The notes under the pieces were generated by a model. That model was not told where the DNA came from. It saw nothing but the letters and a program-made list of their open reading frames with translations, and did not search any database. Shown here one piece after another: positions 54,501 to 64,000 of a stretch of DNA of 64,000 nucleotides (position 1 is its first letter; each line of letters starts with the position of its first letter). This DNA is from Owenia fusiformis (lineage: Eukaryota > Annelida > Polychaeta > Sabellida > Oweniidae): contig CAIIXF020000009.1 in the NCBI GenBank assembly GCA_903813345.2, positions 8,862,030 to 8,926,029 of the forward strand. The letters are read 5' to 3'. The position numbers and the translations under genes are program-made.

Positions 54501-57500
54501 AAATAGGCTGGAGGCAAATTGAATGATGTACAAAAGTGTAAAATATCAGGGAGTTATTTTTTAAAATGACAAAGATATGAGGAAAATGGTATTAGGGTTT
54601 CCATATTTTGACCACCCTGTAGTTTAATTATATTTCTATGCGTATTGTGTGGAATTGTGTTGACGTTTACTTAAGTTAAGTGCATTATATTTGATAAATC
54701 AGTATCTGAAAGTTTGATTTGAGAACTTTTACATTAAGCCCCAATCAAGCAAATCCCTTTCGAGAATGTCTTGGGACCGCAAATTTAGGTGTATGTCCCG
54801 CAAAATCCCGCGAATTTAGGGCACTTTGTCTAAAAAAATCTGTCCCTCTATGAAGTCTTTGGTAGTAACCCTGTTAACTGTCCCGCAATTAGCGTGTTTG
54901 TCCCTCGAATGGTCCCGCGAAGTCCCGCGAATTTGATCAAAAAATTTGACCTATTAGCGCAATCACGCAAATCCCTTAAATGTCCCGCGAAATCCCGCGA
55001 ATTTAGGTGCATGTCCCGCGAAATCCCGCGAATTTTTGGCACTGGGTCTAAAAAATCTGTCCCGCGAGAAAATCTTTGGGGGTTGACAGTACTGATGTTT
55101 GTAAAGTGATGAGCAAATAATTGACAGGTTTAAACTTAGAATGGTCCCGTGACATGATTTCACGGGACCATTCGAGGGACAAACACCCTAATCGCGGGAC
55201 AGTTAACAGGTTTACCAGCAAAAACTTCATAGAGGGACAGATTTTCTAGAAAAAGTGCCCTAAATTTGCGGGATTTCGCGGGACATTCAAGGGATTTGCG
55301 TGATTTGGACTAATGTAAAAGCGTGTAAAAGTACTTAAATCAAACTTTCAGATACTGATTAATCAAATATAATGCACCGTTACATTGTAACTTAAATAAA
55401 CGTCAACATAACTTCACAAAATACGAATAGACATATTATTTCAATTGAAAGCCCATGGTATAGGGTTTCGATTAATCTACATCAAATTATAGGGAATGAG
55501 GTTACTTTTCTAGATAGGGTTTGTAGAAAAAACCGGGTACCGGGTAGTAAATCCTCAATGCTGGGTTCAAACTTGGTACCCGGTCGAAAAAACCGGGTAC
55601 CCAAAAAACGAAATATACGAATATACAACATAATTAAATCATTAGAAAACGTGTAAGATTTGTTTTGAATTTACAAAAATGTATGTAACTTCCTTCAAAA
55701 TTGAGATAGAAGCTTCAAATAAAAAGCATTTTAAGCCTCTTTTCTTCCTCTATCATCATGGTCATATTTCCATTGGTAATAAAGGGGGAGGGGGGGGGTG
55801 CGATCACACCATCACACCCTCACCTGGCTACGCCAATGACATTGTAAGACGATTTGAATAACAAGGCAAATCAATTTTACTCTATTTTCAATAGTTCGTA
55901 TAGTGAATTGTTTTGATTATGATTTAAAATCTGTAAATTGCTATCGTTGCTTTAGCAGAGAGGTGACGTGTGTTAATTTACATGATGCAATGTGTAAGAT
56001 TTTGATTATTAATCATAATTTAAGTTATCCCAACTGTCGACAAAATGTCCACTGAATTGTCCACTAAATTGTTATGTCTTACAATGTCATAGGCGTAGCC
56101 AGGAGAGGGTGCGATGGTGCGATCGCACCCCCCCCCCCATAACCGATGAAAATATGGTCATGATGATAGAGGAAGAAAAGAGCCTTAAAATATGCTTTTT
56201 ATTTGAAGCTTCTAGCTCAATTTTGAAGGATGTTACACACATTTTTGTAAATTCAAAACAAATCTTACACATTTTTCTGATAATCTAATTATGTTATACT
56301 CGTATAGTCGTTTTGTTTTTGGGTAAGCTTACCCGTTTTTTGACCGGGTACCGGGTACCAAGTTTGAACCCAGCATGGAGGATTTACTACCCGGTTTTTT
56401 CTACAAACCCTTTCTAGATATCAGCGTCCATTTATTGTAACTCGCGTTTGCTAACATTTGCTCAGTTCTGAGATGAAGGCCACACGGATAGTAAAAAGGC
56501 CAACGTTGGAACTATTTGACCTACATCCCTATTGTCGTAATTAAAATGAAAGTTGAACCCTTCCACTTTATTTTGATACCAAACAACAGCATGCTAGGTA
56601 CTTAAAATTAGGTAAACTTTACTCCTCAAAAGTGCAAAAACTTAGCTTCTTATATAAGATTAGATAATCACAATATAGGGGATTGCAACAATTTCGGAAA
56701 TTGGCGGAGGTCGAAAGCCACATTTGCGGGACTTCGCGGGACATTGCGGGACACGCGAATTAGCCTAATTTTGATCGAATTCGCGGGATAATCCCGCCAT
56801 TCGCGGGACACTTGACAGCTCTGAAACATTGACTCACCAGCCTGTAACTGTGGTCATGAAAATGAAACCCCTACTCATTTTTTCCTCAAATGCCCCCAAT
56901 TTGTAAATGATAGAATCCAACTACTTATAGATCTCCATATTATTGGTTGTTTAGAAAAATTCTTAGATGCTAACTCTGTTAGCAAAGTAAATATGCTCTT
57001 GCATGGTAACAGTGAACTTGAAGATGAAGATAATACACTTCTGCTGAAAGCAACTTTAAAATTCCTACAAGCAACCAAGATTGACTAACATGTATATTAC
57101 ACCATCCCATAATTTTCACCACTGCACACCTTTTTTTGTAAAGCATCCCAATATCAGCTTTAATTGTACTTTTTCCTTTTTGTTTATATATGACTAGTTA
57201 CGAATAATTGTAACAAATTTGTATTGCATATAAGTGTATGGTATATTTACTTCGAAGTTCAACACAAATGTTAAATTGATTAACCTTGTTGAATTTTCAT
57301 TGTATGAAATTAAATGTTATAATATATGAACTTGAAATAAAAATGATTAATAAAAAACCTGTCATAAGAAAAACAGACCTTATATACATATATCCCAAAA
57401 CAATGATCTAATACACCCCCCCCCAAAAAAAACAAAACAAAAAAAAACAAGAGTCAATATCACAATCCAGGACCAGAACACCAAGGGACATAAAAATATA

Positions 57501-60500
57501 CAAATCCTAACTACATGGATATTGAGGCAAAATAACTCTTTGTTTTTTTAATATTTCTATCTGATTTATATTCTGCATTACTTAGTTACAGTACGTTCTC
57601 CTGTATTTAGTTTTCCCTAGTTTACAATAAACACCTAAAATATGAATGACTACATGGCTATGATTGGTACAAGGTCTGCTCAGTATATTATTTGTTGATA
57701 TATAATTCCTTACATAATTCAACCGACAAGATACTTAAATATGTGACAAGCTTCAAAATGATTCAAAATGCAAACAAACTGCTTATGTCATAAAACGGTT
57801 ACCTTTAACAGGCTTATCTTCGTTTTTACATTTCCTCAGTGCATTAACAAAATCGAGGTTGTAATCTTGGCTGAAGTCCATGCGAAGTGCCGTATTGTAG
57901 AGGGAATATTCATCATCACCCCTCCTATCATCATCATCTCCCCATTCGATAGAGTGGTAAAATTCAAATATACCGAAATCCACACCCTTCTTTCGTAAGT
58001 TTCCGATTGCGTTCTCTGTCTTTTTAAAAGTTACATCAATATTGGATTTCATATCAAATGAAATACCATCACTCATAACAACCACCAGTTTGCCCCTGTA
58101 AAAAATGGGGAAAAATAAAGTTTTGAAAGTAAAGACATCTAGATTCAATTTCAAAAGCAATTCGATTGTAAAAAGGTTGTTTAAAAATGCTACATTCTGT
58201 TTTTCTATATAGCAGTGGAAAGAATGGATTCTTTATGAATTTGAAGTAGTGAGAAATTGTGTGACACAAGATAAAAGCTCGACATATAATGTTCTTGTGT
58301 ATCGAGATTAAGAAGATGTAAAGAATATATCAAATATCGGATATACGGATACTGATTACCAGATTTCGTTTATATCCAAGACCTTCTGAAATAAATGTCA
58401 TACTTTTTACATGTGGGTCAATAGAATATGTTACATAAAAAACTGAAATATTGATTAAATAGCCTACCTTTTACCATCGACTGAAAAATATTTTTTTGAG
58501 TCAACAAGTGTAAGAGCATCTGCTGTTTTTGCTTTAAAATTGTTTGGACAATGATCACCTCTTGAAATTCCCTTCTCTAGAGAACTAAGGAACTTTGATG
58601 GGATTTGGGGTGATATCACCTCCTCGGCCACCTATAAACATGCATTATTAAATATTAGCCCACGATTAATATGTCATCTATACAATAACCGCTAGCGATA
58701 TTCCCAATATTATTGAAATACGTCTGATATTTTCCAGAAAATTCTTTATGAAACGTATATGCGATTAATATCGTTTATATCACACGCATATCCGTGTTAT
58801 AAACAAATTTGAGTTTCGCACCACAATACAGTAGACAAATAGGGAAGATAATTTATTCTGTTGAACTTACATTACGATTGTGTATGAAGTTTGAAGGATG
58901 CTGCTAAATAACGATTGAAATGGCATTTATTACGAACTATATTATGTAGAGAAAGTATTGCGAATTATTGAGCAGTGGCACAGCAGTTAAGATTGTTAAT
59001 TAGGATATAATTAAAAACAAGTAAATGGTATAAAAACATAGCCAAGGTACCATTAATATCATATCCATTTAAGGTCTTGATCTGGTCCAGATATATAAAG
59101 TATCACTAAAAATTGAAATTGCCAAACATTAAATTATTAAACTGTTACATAATAACTCGAAATCGCTCATATAATAACATAGTATAACTCATTTTGAAAA
59201 TTTGTTCTTTTGACTTTCACCAATATAAACTCACTAATATATTGAGTCAAGTTTTCTTCAACATTTACCAGGCTCTAAAGTGTGTTTTCCTCAGACACCA
59301 GGAGGCGTCCATGAGCTGTTCGGTGGCCTGACTTAAGTATTGAATTATTCCATACATAAGAACCATATTTGAAAAGATATAGGAAGATAAAGTAAAAGCG
59401 TGCAACAAATGTAACAGTAACGTTCACAATTATAAGAGAAAACGCAATAAGTTGGCTTTTTTAGACTGTTGTTTAACTAGGTCTGACAAAGATATATTCA
59501 TTGTGTTTCTTAAAATGTCACATATGGATACTTAATGCATTGTACAATCATCATTTGATGCATAGAAAGAGTATGTCTATTACAAGAACAGAAAACCAGG
59601 AACTTGAACACAAAAACATAGTGACGACCTTAGCAAAATGTGGTTACCCTAATAGAAGGAGTCAATGACAACGAAAACCCTAAACCATCGAAATACGATA
59701 CTTTAGATAAAGTAGGATTGATTAGTATGATTAATGAAAACACAGAATCTCGATGTTGGCTGATTTGAAGTTAGTATACTTTACGTCAAGGGGATAAGTG
59801 AGAGTTGGATGTTTTAGCAAAATCTTGTACACACTGTTTACAAGAAACATATGTGGTAATCATATACAAGTTAAATTGTCATGATACTTTAAGTTAGGAT
59901 TAACGAACACGTTAGAAGCAGAAAAAACTAAGGAAGACAAATTCGCAACAGGCAATAAGTTCGTAGCTGATTTAGAGGAACACAAGTCACACATACATCT
60001 GTTTCAACACATCACAAGACATCAATCCCAGATTACTCAATAGATTAACAAGATGGGATAAAAAAACTATTTACATCAAACAGAATGACAATTTCAACAG
60101 TAACATTGGCTCTTTTGAATTCGATAATGTATGGAATCCATCATTTGAGTCTACCAGCTCCTGCACGCCACCTAGTGTCCATGAGACAAACCACAAAGTA
60201 GAGCCTGAGAAAGACACCTGAAAATTGCAGAAATGGTAGTTCAACAAATAAATAAGTGCGCATATATTGGTTGAAGATAGAATGTGTATTCAAACCCGGT
60301 TAAAGATAAAGAAATATGTATTCAGGATAAATCATACAAACCATAAGAAGTCATTTTTAAATAGCTCATTTCGTTCAAGCATTTATTTCAAAACCCAAGG
60401 ACCCCAAGGACCCCAAGGGAACACTTTTATAATTTTCTTTTAGACCTTCATCATCATTATTTTTTCTGGGTTAACGAAGAGGAATTAGGTCAACATTCTA

Positions 60501-62181
60501 GTGTTTGAACTCACCTCATCAAATGTAATTAGAGTCATGGTTGAGTTTTTATCGGTAGACACTTGGTCAACGAAGCGACGGATGATTTGTGTAGCATCAT
60601 CCACAATATCCCTGTCATATCGTGATACGAGGTTGCACGATGTTTGAAGAACAAACACCACATCTACACAATATGACTCTAAAGCAAAGATAAATTCAGT
60701 AATCATATTAATCTCGCCTCTTAGTACAAGACTGTTCAGTCAATAGGTGAGATGATGCATTAAAAACTTTTTTTTATAAACTGTAGCCTTAAAATGCATG
60801 TATGTTGTATTTATTTTGAGAAGTATGTAGTATACTACAATGATAGAAGTCAAATCAATACCCTGATTATCATATTATTAATATTATTAACATAAGAAAT
60901 GCCAACTTGTATGGAGAATGAATCGGGTGAGTTTTTTCATGAACTTGTGTTTTTCAACTAAAAAATCAACAATTTTAAAATGTTTTATTGACTATATAGT
61001 ATAAGATTTCTTCAAGATCCCACAAGATATTTTTCATTTACAAAGATAATCCATGGATTAACACACGCGTTTACGAAAAGACCGACCGCTGACCACCATT
61101 CACTCTCCACAGTTGGGTACACGTGGTCTACTGTTGGACATAAAGATGAATAGATGCAAAATCACGAGATGTCATCAACTAATTTGGATGATGTGGTTGA
61201 GGAGGTCATTTTTTAGGAAATGTCAATGTTTCACAAAATTTATTTTTTCAAGAGGCTCTATACCATAGGATAGCCCAATCAAGACCCATCTGGACCTTTT
61301 TGCATATTGAGCTTAACCACATATTCACCCATCTACTTATCAAAGAAGAAGTCTCAAATCACCCGCTTTCAATGTTAATTTTGCGATTATGCTGACCGAT
61401 CTAATTATTTTCGCGGAAATTAATTCAATCTGAAGTTTAAATATACCGGGGAAATCCCCCTGTTATCTGATTGGTCGTTGAATTTGAATGTCATGAACCT
61501 GATTGGCCGCTTGGTTCAAGGCGCGTTTGGGCGCTTGTGTGACTCAACGGGGATTCCCCTCGCTAGCCGAAGAATCGATTGTGTTTAATTCTGGAGGTAG
61601 GTTGTTCTGTTGATTATTTCAATATTTCGGCAATTATATACCACATTAGGCTATCATTTATTTTACTTGTATGTTATCAGTGTCTATTGTTTTTCAATTC
61701 ATATTTTTTCTCTCTCCTTTGACATGAAATGGGGATGTCATCATATTGATCTTCCAAAAATTTCCGGAAGTATCATAATGATTAACCTTGAGTCTAGTGA
61801 TACTTTTTATTTATTTACTAAAATTTGCTTGGTCTATTTAAGCCTATGTTTCGAAAGGCGGACATTGATTTAGAATGGAAAATATATTTATGGGTACAGC
61901 TTTCATCATAATATGCTGTCTTTGTGGGGATTTCTAGTATACCAAATTCAAAAATGTATTATACTTCCCACCCGCTCAATCAGGGAAGCAATAAGTATTA
62001 TTTGGTGTGTCAAGAGCCATCTTGTAGCCGTCTATTTTGAATTATTATGCACAAATGTGCATCTGCAAACTCACTTGTGATTGAAAATCACATCTACAAT
62101 AATAAGAAATAATATCTCACCTTCTTTATCCCCAGATGCAATAAGAGGGGTCAAGGTAAATATTATCCAACCGAAAAACAT
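45374..62181 (-). CDS. Copy B: complete secreted tandem-vWA protein gene, 8 coding exons
   Basis: Eight exons with GT-AG junctions and matching phases (62121-62181, 60515-60678, 58468-58632 region, 57803-58095, 50203-50430, 49907-50122, 49418-49548, 45374-45508) sum to 1392 bases, encoding 463 residues plus TAA. A short hydrophobic signal peptide is followed by two vWA domains, each bracketed by cysteines. Domain 1 (about residues 24-225) has lost the first metal-site motif: QTSCN stands where DxSxS is expected. Its threonine and the SDG aspartate motif remain. Domain 2 (about 230-455) keeps DRSLS, GTYSH and TDG, so it should bind a divalent ion. An RGD tripeptide lies near residue 100. vWA domains usually mediate extracellular adhesion, as in matrilins, collagens and shell-matrix proteins; the ligand is unknown. 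Exon boundaries are supported by an almost identical paralogue, copy A. Confidence 0.85.
45515..46449. other. Copy B intron 7, near end
   Basis: AT-rich; TACACTCTTAAAATACTTAG at about 45757 resembles the end of the small element at 52515-52851, followed by ACTTAAATAAGTAAATAC-type short repeats. No gene. Confidence 0.4.
46450..47058 (+). repeat. Left arm of an inverted repeat pair around exons 5-7
   Basis: About 600 bp matching the reverse complement of 51150-52267 at roughly 80 percent by eye, from CATTTTGAAGCATTTTTATTCGCATTTC to CGAGATCTTG. Phrases shared include CACAATATTGTCCTGGCAAAATTTACAAAACAATAACCAG. Confidence 0.7.
47426..49201. repeat. G-rich foldback of about 1.8 kb in intron 7 of copy B
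   Basis: The ends CTCACACCCGGTGATCGTGAAAATGGGACGGAGG and their inverse bracket a palindrome continuing inward through GCGCAACGCCACCAACGTGCAAAAGTCA and GATAATGGGAAAATCTAGACATAAAG. Left G runs (47459-47470, 47755-47792) face right C runs (48785-48805). No clear target duplication. Confidence 0.65.
48250..48520 (+). repeat. 64-bp tandem repeat at the centre of the foldback
   Basis: About four units of ATTTTGCAATTCACATTTAGTGCAATATATGTATTTATTGTAACAGTTGTCTTCGACCATATGC; the middle units are almost identical. Confidence 0.75.
49418..49548 (-). CDS. Copy B exon 7: late strand of vWA domain 2
   Basis: The 131-base exon is bounded by acceptor AAAACAG and donor GTGAGA. It continues in phase from exon 6 to give AGKIDLIVVGLPN, matching the usual strand in which vWA domains read IFAIGVG. 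An acidic, lysine-rich helix follows. The matching exon of copy A is outside the window. Confidence 0.8.
49907..50122 (-). CDS. Copy B exon 6: metal-site threonine and TDG of vWA domain 2
   Basis: The 216-base exon spans GTYSHKAL (threonine motif) to LIIMITDGVTN (third aspartate) and ends in FTIKA before a GTATTT donor. All residues expected of a functional metal-ion site are present in this half of the domain. Confidence 0.88.
50203..50430 (-). CDS. Copy B exon 5: start of vWA domain 2
   Basis: The 228-base exon begins with the cysteine that opens domain 2 (ECRVPTLDLIYV) and carries the intact DRSLS metal-site motif. Acceptor TTTACAG, donor GTAACG. The second beta strand (TWIGALSYN) also lies here. 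The exon equals copy A exon 5 in length and phase. Confidence 0.88.
50487..51145. repeat. Third copy of the foldback family, in copy B intron 4
   Basis: CTTTCTTTCAAGTGAAGTCCCCATG near 50600 is mirrored by CATGGGTACTTCACTTGAAAGAAAAC near 51100. The left end (GGCAAGTGATTTTAGATAGTCAC) matches the reverse complement of the right end of the 62215-62770 copy. Copy A lacks it at the matching place (about 690). Confidence 0.6.
51150..52267 (-). repeat. Right arm of the inverted repeat pair around exons 5-7
   Basis: Reverse-complement partner of 46450-47058, interrupted by the 477-bp element at 51639-52115. Outer and inner edges match those of the left arm. Confidence 0.68.
51639..52115. mobile_element. 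477-bp element with GGTATGAG ends and 4-bp duplication
   Basis: The ends GGTATGAGTACC and GGAACCTCATACC are inverted. GTAA flanks it (51635-51638, 52116-52119), and the uninterrupted left arm supplies the empty-site sequence. Its interior is related to parts of the block at 53338-56823 (the ACCGTAATCCAACAC and GATATCAGCGTCCATTTATTG phrases). Confidence 0.65.
52300..52440 (+). repeat. LINE 3' end with AAATAAAAAA tail
   Basis: AATTGTAATTGTTTTTTTTTGCAAATGCTTTACTATGA..AATAAAAAAATAAATAAA resembles the LINE tail at 1310-1393. Only the 3' end is present. Confidence 0.5.
52515..52851. mobile_element. Small AT-rich inverted-repeat element
   Basis: CACTCTTAAAAATGAATTACTTGAGTAT and, inverted, CACTCTAAAAAATTATTACTTGGATTT form the ends. 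The interior repeats ATTACTTAAAAATTACTTAA. No convincing target duplication longer than GA. Confidence 0.5.
54064..54619. mobile_element. 556-bp TA-flanked MITE within the block
   Basis: The ends TAGGGTGGTCAAAAAATGGA and (inverted) CAGGGTGGTCAAAATATGGA are flanked by TA (54062-54063, 54620-54621). The terminal homology extends through TCCCTGATATTTCACAC / TCCCTGATATTTTACAC and TTTGTACATCATT. Resembles the end sequence of the 15230 element. Confidence 0.7.
55516..56411. mobile_element. 896-bp hAT-like foldback within the block
   Basis: The ends AGGGTTTGTAGAAAAAACCGGGTA are inverted over about 330 bp on each side. The 8-bp TTCTAGAT is duplicated (55508-55515, 56412-56419). The arms include repeated CCGGGTACCGGGTA and a C/G-run phrase GGCTACGCC. 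The unpaired centre is about 220 bp. Confidence 0.82.
56824..57357 (+). mobile_element. 5'-truncated LINE 3' end
   Basis: Coding tail plus untranslated region ending in AATAAAAATGATTAATAAAAAA, after which paralogy to copy A (5331) resumes. Abuts the CCCGCG block on its left. Confidence 0.7.
56831..57088 (+). pseudogene. C-terminal end of a LINE reverse transcriptase
   Basis: 86 codons open to a stop at 57086-57088. The start has the C-terminal finger typical of LINE ORF2 proteins (CNCGHENETPTHFFLKC), followed by a helical, acidic tail. It differs from the 9330-14520 LINE and belongs to another family. The rest of the protein is missing. Confidence 0.65.
57803..58095 (-). CDS. Copy B exon 4: end of vWA domain 1
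   Basis: The 293-base exon starts after an ACAG acceptor and ends at GTAACC. It encodes GKLVVVMSDGIS, which holds the third metal-site aspartate, then an acidic stretch (EWGDDDDRRGDDE) and the closing cysteine (RKC). Length and phases equal copy A exon 4, with about nine residue differences. Confidence 0.85.
58469..58632 (-). CDS. Copy B exon 3: middle of vWA domain 1, with RGD
   Basis: The exon is about 164 bases between a TATAG acceptor and a GTAGGC donor; by alignment with copy A it enters in phase 0 and leaves in phase 2. It encodes the segment from VAEEV to the glycine-lysine before the next strand, including ISRGDHC and the threonine of the metal site (KAKTADAL). The exact upper edge may be a base or two lower. 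Confidence 0.78.
58676..59072. other. Segment of copy B intron 2 absent from copy A
   Basis: About 395 bp separates sequences that are adjacent in copy A near 6650. No inverted ends were recognised; insertion in B or deletion in A. Confidence 0.5.
60515..60678 (-). CDS. Copy B exon 2: start of vWA domain 1
   Basis: The exon is 164 bases, acceptor TTTAG, donor GTGAG, entering in phase 1 and leaving in phase 0. It encodes the first beta strand and helix of vWA domain 1 (CVDVVFVLQTSCN onward), where the metal-binding aspartate is replaced by glutamine. Three residue differences from copy A are visible. Confidence 0.85.
61436..61559 (-). promoter_or_regulatory. Copy B intron 1: TATA / CCAAT / kappaB-like cluster
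   Basis: Two palindromic kappaB-like sites (GGGGATTCCCC at 61549-61559 and GGGGAAATCCCC at 61448-61459) flank two CCAAT boxes (61499-61508 and 61467-61476, read on the minus strand). TATATTTAAA at 61445-61436 lies on the gene side. The sites are cleaner than in copy A, where one CCAAT box is mutated. Confidence 0.45.
62121..62181 (-). CDS. Copy B exon 1: start codon and signal peptide
   Basis: The ATG is at 62181-62179 and the exon ends at a GTGAGA donor after the codons for GDKE (phase 1). The peptide has a hydrophobic run (MFFGWIIFTLTPLIA), suited to a cleaved signal. An acceptor-like TTACAG lies 12 bases upstream of the ATG in both copies, so a 5' non-coding exon may exist further right. 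The length, 61 bases, equals copy A. Confidence 0.75.
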
Positions 62182-62214
62182 ATCCAGTATCTGTAATGTT
62201 AAGATTTTTAGTGA

Positions 62215-62770
62215 TATGTTATTTGCATAAATACAGTTGTTTTTTATATAACAAGATGTTTTCTTTCAAGTGAAGTCCACATGATGATAAAAAATATCAA
62301 TTGAAAAATTATGTATAGGGACCCCATGTCAACAATGCTTTCGAAATGTTGAACCTATGTACTCAAAAGAAGATCTTCTTTTTCTGATTTTCATTGCATG
62401 TTTTGATGACCAAAATTATGCTGAAAACAATGGATAGCATAAGTTTCGTCTGTGGTAACATAACCTACCGACATACAATACGTGGTTATAAATTTTAGCG
62501 CATTTCAAAATCTATTCCCTTTTCAGAAGTCGGTTTATATCGTGTTGATATGTTATTGAGACTTTTTAAAAAAAATAAGCCTTACAATTTTAAAAAGTGC
62601 CAAAGTGCCATAATTTTTCAGAAAGTTAGATTGATATTTTATCATGGGGACTTCATTTGCAAGGTATATTGTTTTGATAAAAAGCACTGTATAATGGCCG
62701 GAAAGTGGTACTAGTGGTGAAATATATGATCGTCTAAAATCACTTACAAAACATCATATGACCCTTTGTA
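62215..62770. repeat. Foldback repeat upstream of copy B exon 1
   Basis: Paralogue of the 19440-20017 foldback: TTCTTTCAAGTGAAGTCCACATGATGATAAAA mirrored by TTTTATCATGGGGACTTCATTTGCAAGG, with the centre TGCTGAAAACAATGGATAG. Confidence 0.6.
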
Positions 62771-62789
62771 ATGATCAAACCATATGTGA

Positions 62790-64000
62790 CAGGTTAGGTG
62801 TAACACCCTGTATGGACAAGGATAGTTACATGGTTCATGAGACAACCTGTACTTTTACACATATGTATGCATTTAAGTGAACCATGCTATTTTTAGAACC
62901 ACACTTACTGGGTTAGATTTTCTATTCAGTATATAATAGGATAATTACATGTAAACCTTATTTTTGATTCTTTTATTTTGTAAGTTTGTGGCTGGTTTTA
63001 TAACCCTGCATTAGCAGTGATTTCTATTTTTCAAACTGACCTCAGTCCACTGGCTGAGCTTCAACTGGAAACACCTCTGTGTATAGGTAAATACAATTTT
63101 GCATTTTTCCCAATTTATTCAGTCAAGTTGTACTTTTTACCAGTTTATCCTATACTATTATTATAGAAGAATGTCATTTTCTTTTTATATCATATTTTCT
63201 GGTAAGGTAATATTTCATATCCCTAGACTATAACTTTTGTAAACCAGTTTTGTAAAGTAGAATACGGGTCACGCCCAATTTTGTAATGCTTATATGGCTT
63301 ACTTTTACAACTTACTTTTACTGTCCTTTTAATTGCAGACACACGGTTAAGTACTCATGTACACTTCACTCAGCCAGGGTCTCACTATACTTCAAAGTCC
63401 TAAGGACTATTTGTAAGTTTATATTATTTTTTGTGTCAGCCATTTTGTATTTTAAGGTGCAGCCATTTTGTAAAATGATTTTATATTTTCACCAGAGCTC
63501 GAATACACGTAATGTTATGTCATACTTTAATGGTTCTAATTATTATGTTGTATTGGTGAATATTATTAATTCTTTCATGTTTGTTCATTTGACAACATGG
63601 TACATTGCTGCACTTTTGTTACTTCTAATTTTAGTACTGGAGATTGGATGTTTTCTGACATTGAGGTTACAGTAGTCTCCATTGTTAGTCTCCATTAGAC
63701 TAGTCATTAGGGTATGCATATCTCTTAAAATATATTATTGTATTATTTGTGTAAAGTACATGAAACTGTGTGTTTGGTTTAGTCTAAGGGAATCACATAT
63801 GAAATGTGATAGTATTTGTATAATAATATTTGTATTTTATGGTCTCGACATTACGAAATATTGGTTCTTATTTTAAATGCATATGATTTTGTATAATTGC
63901 AGACTTCTACTTCTTGTTCTTCTTGTTGCCCGTTTACATCCTATGATACTTGGTGTTACAACTTAGACTGTAGTAGGAATAAAGATATCATATGACTGAA
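62790..64000. other. Right end of the window, no gene recognised
   Basis: Paralogy to copy A ends near 62790. The remaining sequence is AT-rich with hydrophobic, low-information frames (largest 63286-63675, 129 codons), none with a recognisable domain. Confidence 0.5.

Larger units (their letters stand above)
53338..56823. mobile_element. Nested block of CCCGCG-rich inverted-repeat elements
   Basis: The outer ends CATAGCTGTCAAGTGTCCCGCGAATGG and (inverted) CAGAGCTGTCAAGTGTCCCGCGAATGG start arms that match for over 200 bp, including CGGGATTATCCCGCGAATT and AAGAAGCTAAGTTTTTGC. Inside are further tracts of TCCCGCGAAATCCCGCGAATTT (54780-55080) and their inverse (55160-55310). A third end-like CAGTACTGTCAAC lies inverted at about 55083-55095, so at least two elements of one family are nested. 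No outer target duplication was found. Confidence 0.6.

Noticed and set aside
53338-56823. Target duplication for the outer CCCGCG-rich element
   Set aside because: The flanks ATTTCACGTG and AAACATTGAC do not match; the right side is probably lost or replaced by the truncated LINE.
63286-63675. 129-codon hydrophobic frame near the right edge
   Set aside because: AT-rich composition gives chance hydrophobic frames; no domain, no splice partners and no paralogue in copy A.

Overview
The window reads as AT-rich animal nuclear DNA, most likely from a marine invertebrate and perhaps a mollusc or other lophotrochozoan. This rests on GT-AG introns, a secreted tandem von Willebrand factor A (vWA) gene family, a Tx1/L1-like LINE, a Ty3/Gypsy element primed by tRNA-Leu, and many inverted-repeat elements. 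The species cannot be fixed from sequence alone. No prokaryotic operon, CRISPR array or rRNA was seen.

The host content is a tandem pair of minus-strand vWA genes. Copy B (45374-62181) is complete: eight coding exons, 1392 coding bases, 463 residues, a signal peptide and two vWA domains, with a poly(A) signal after the stop. Copy A (19337 down to 85) has the same first six exons with identical exon lengths and phases; its last two exons should lie beyond the left edge. The first vWA domain has a broken metal site, the second an intact one. In both copies intron 1 holds a TATA / CCAAT / kappaB-like cluster on the gene strand.

The rest is mobile and repetitive DNA. Because A and B are paralogous along their introns, B supplies empty sites for insertions in A: a 209-bp inverted-repeat element carrying a tRNA-like sequence (7066-7274), a 7.6-kb inverted-repeat element (7568-15171) containing a nearly pristine LINE (9330-14520), and a 916-bp TA-flanked foldback (15230-16145). 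Between the genes lies a young 12.95-kb Ty3/Gypsy element (20870-33819). Its two LTRs are equal in length and nearly identical, yet it already carries a 585-bp hAT-like insertion in gag and a 1368-bp inverted-repeat element in the 3' LTR.

From 33.8 to 45.3 kb there is no convincing gene. This stretch holds a perfect 73-bp hairpin, a decayed coding remnant, a 45-bp minisatellite, an element bounded by inverted arrays of a 15-bp repeat, and an element filled with CTCCCGT minisatellite. The introns of copy B hold inverted repeat arms around exons 5-7, a G-rich foldback, and a nested block of CCCGCG-rich elements (53338-56823) next to a truncated LINE tail. The last 1.2 kb shows no recognisable gene.
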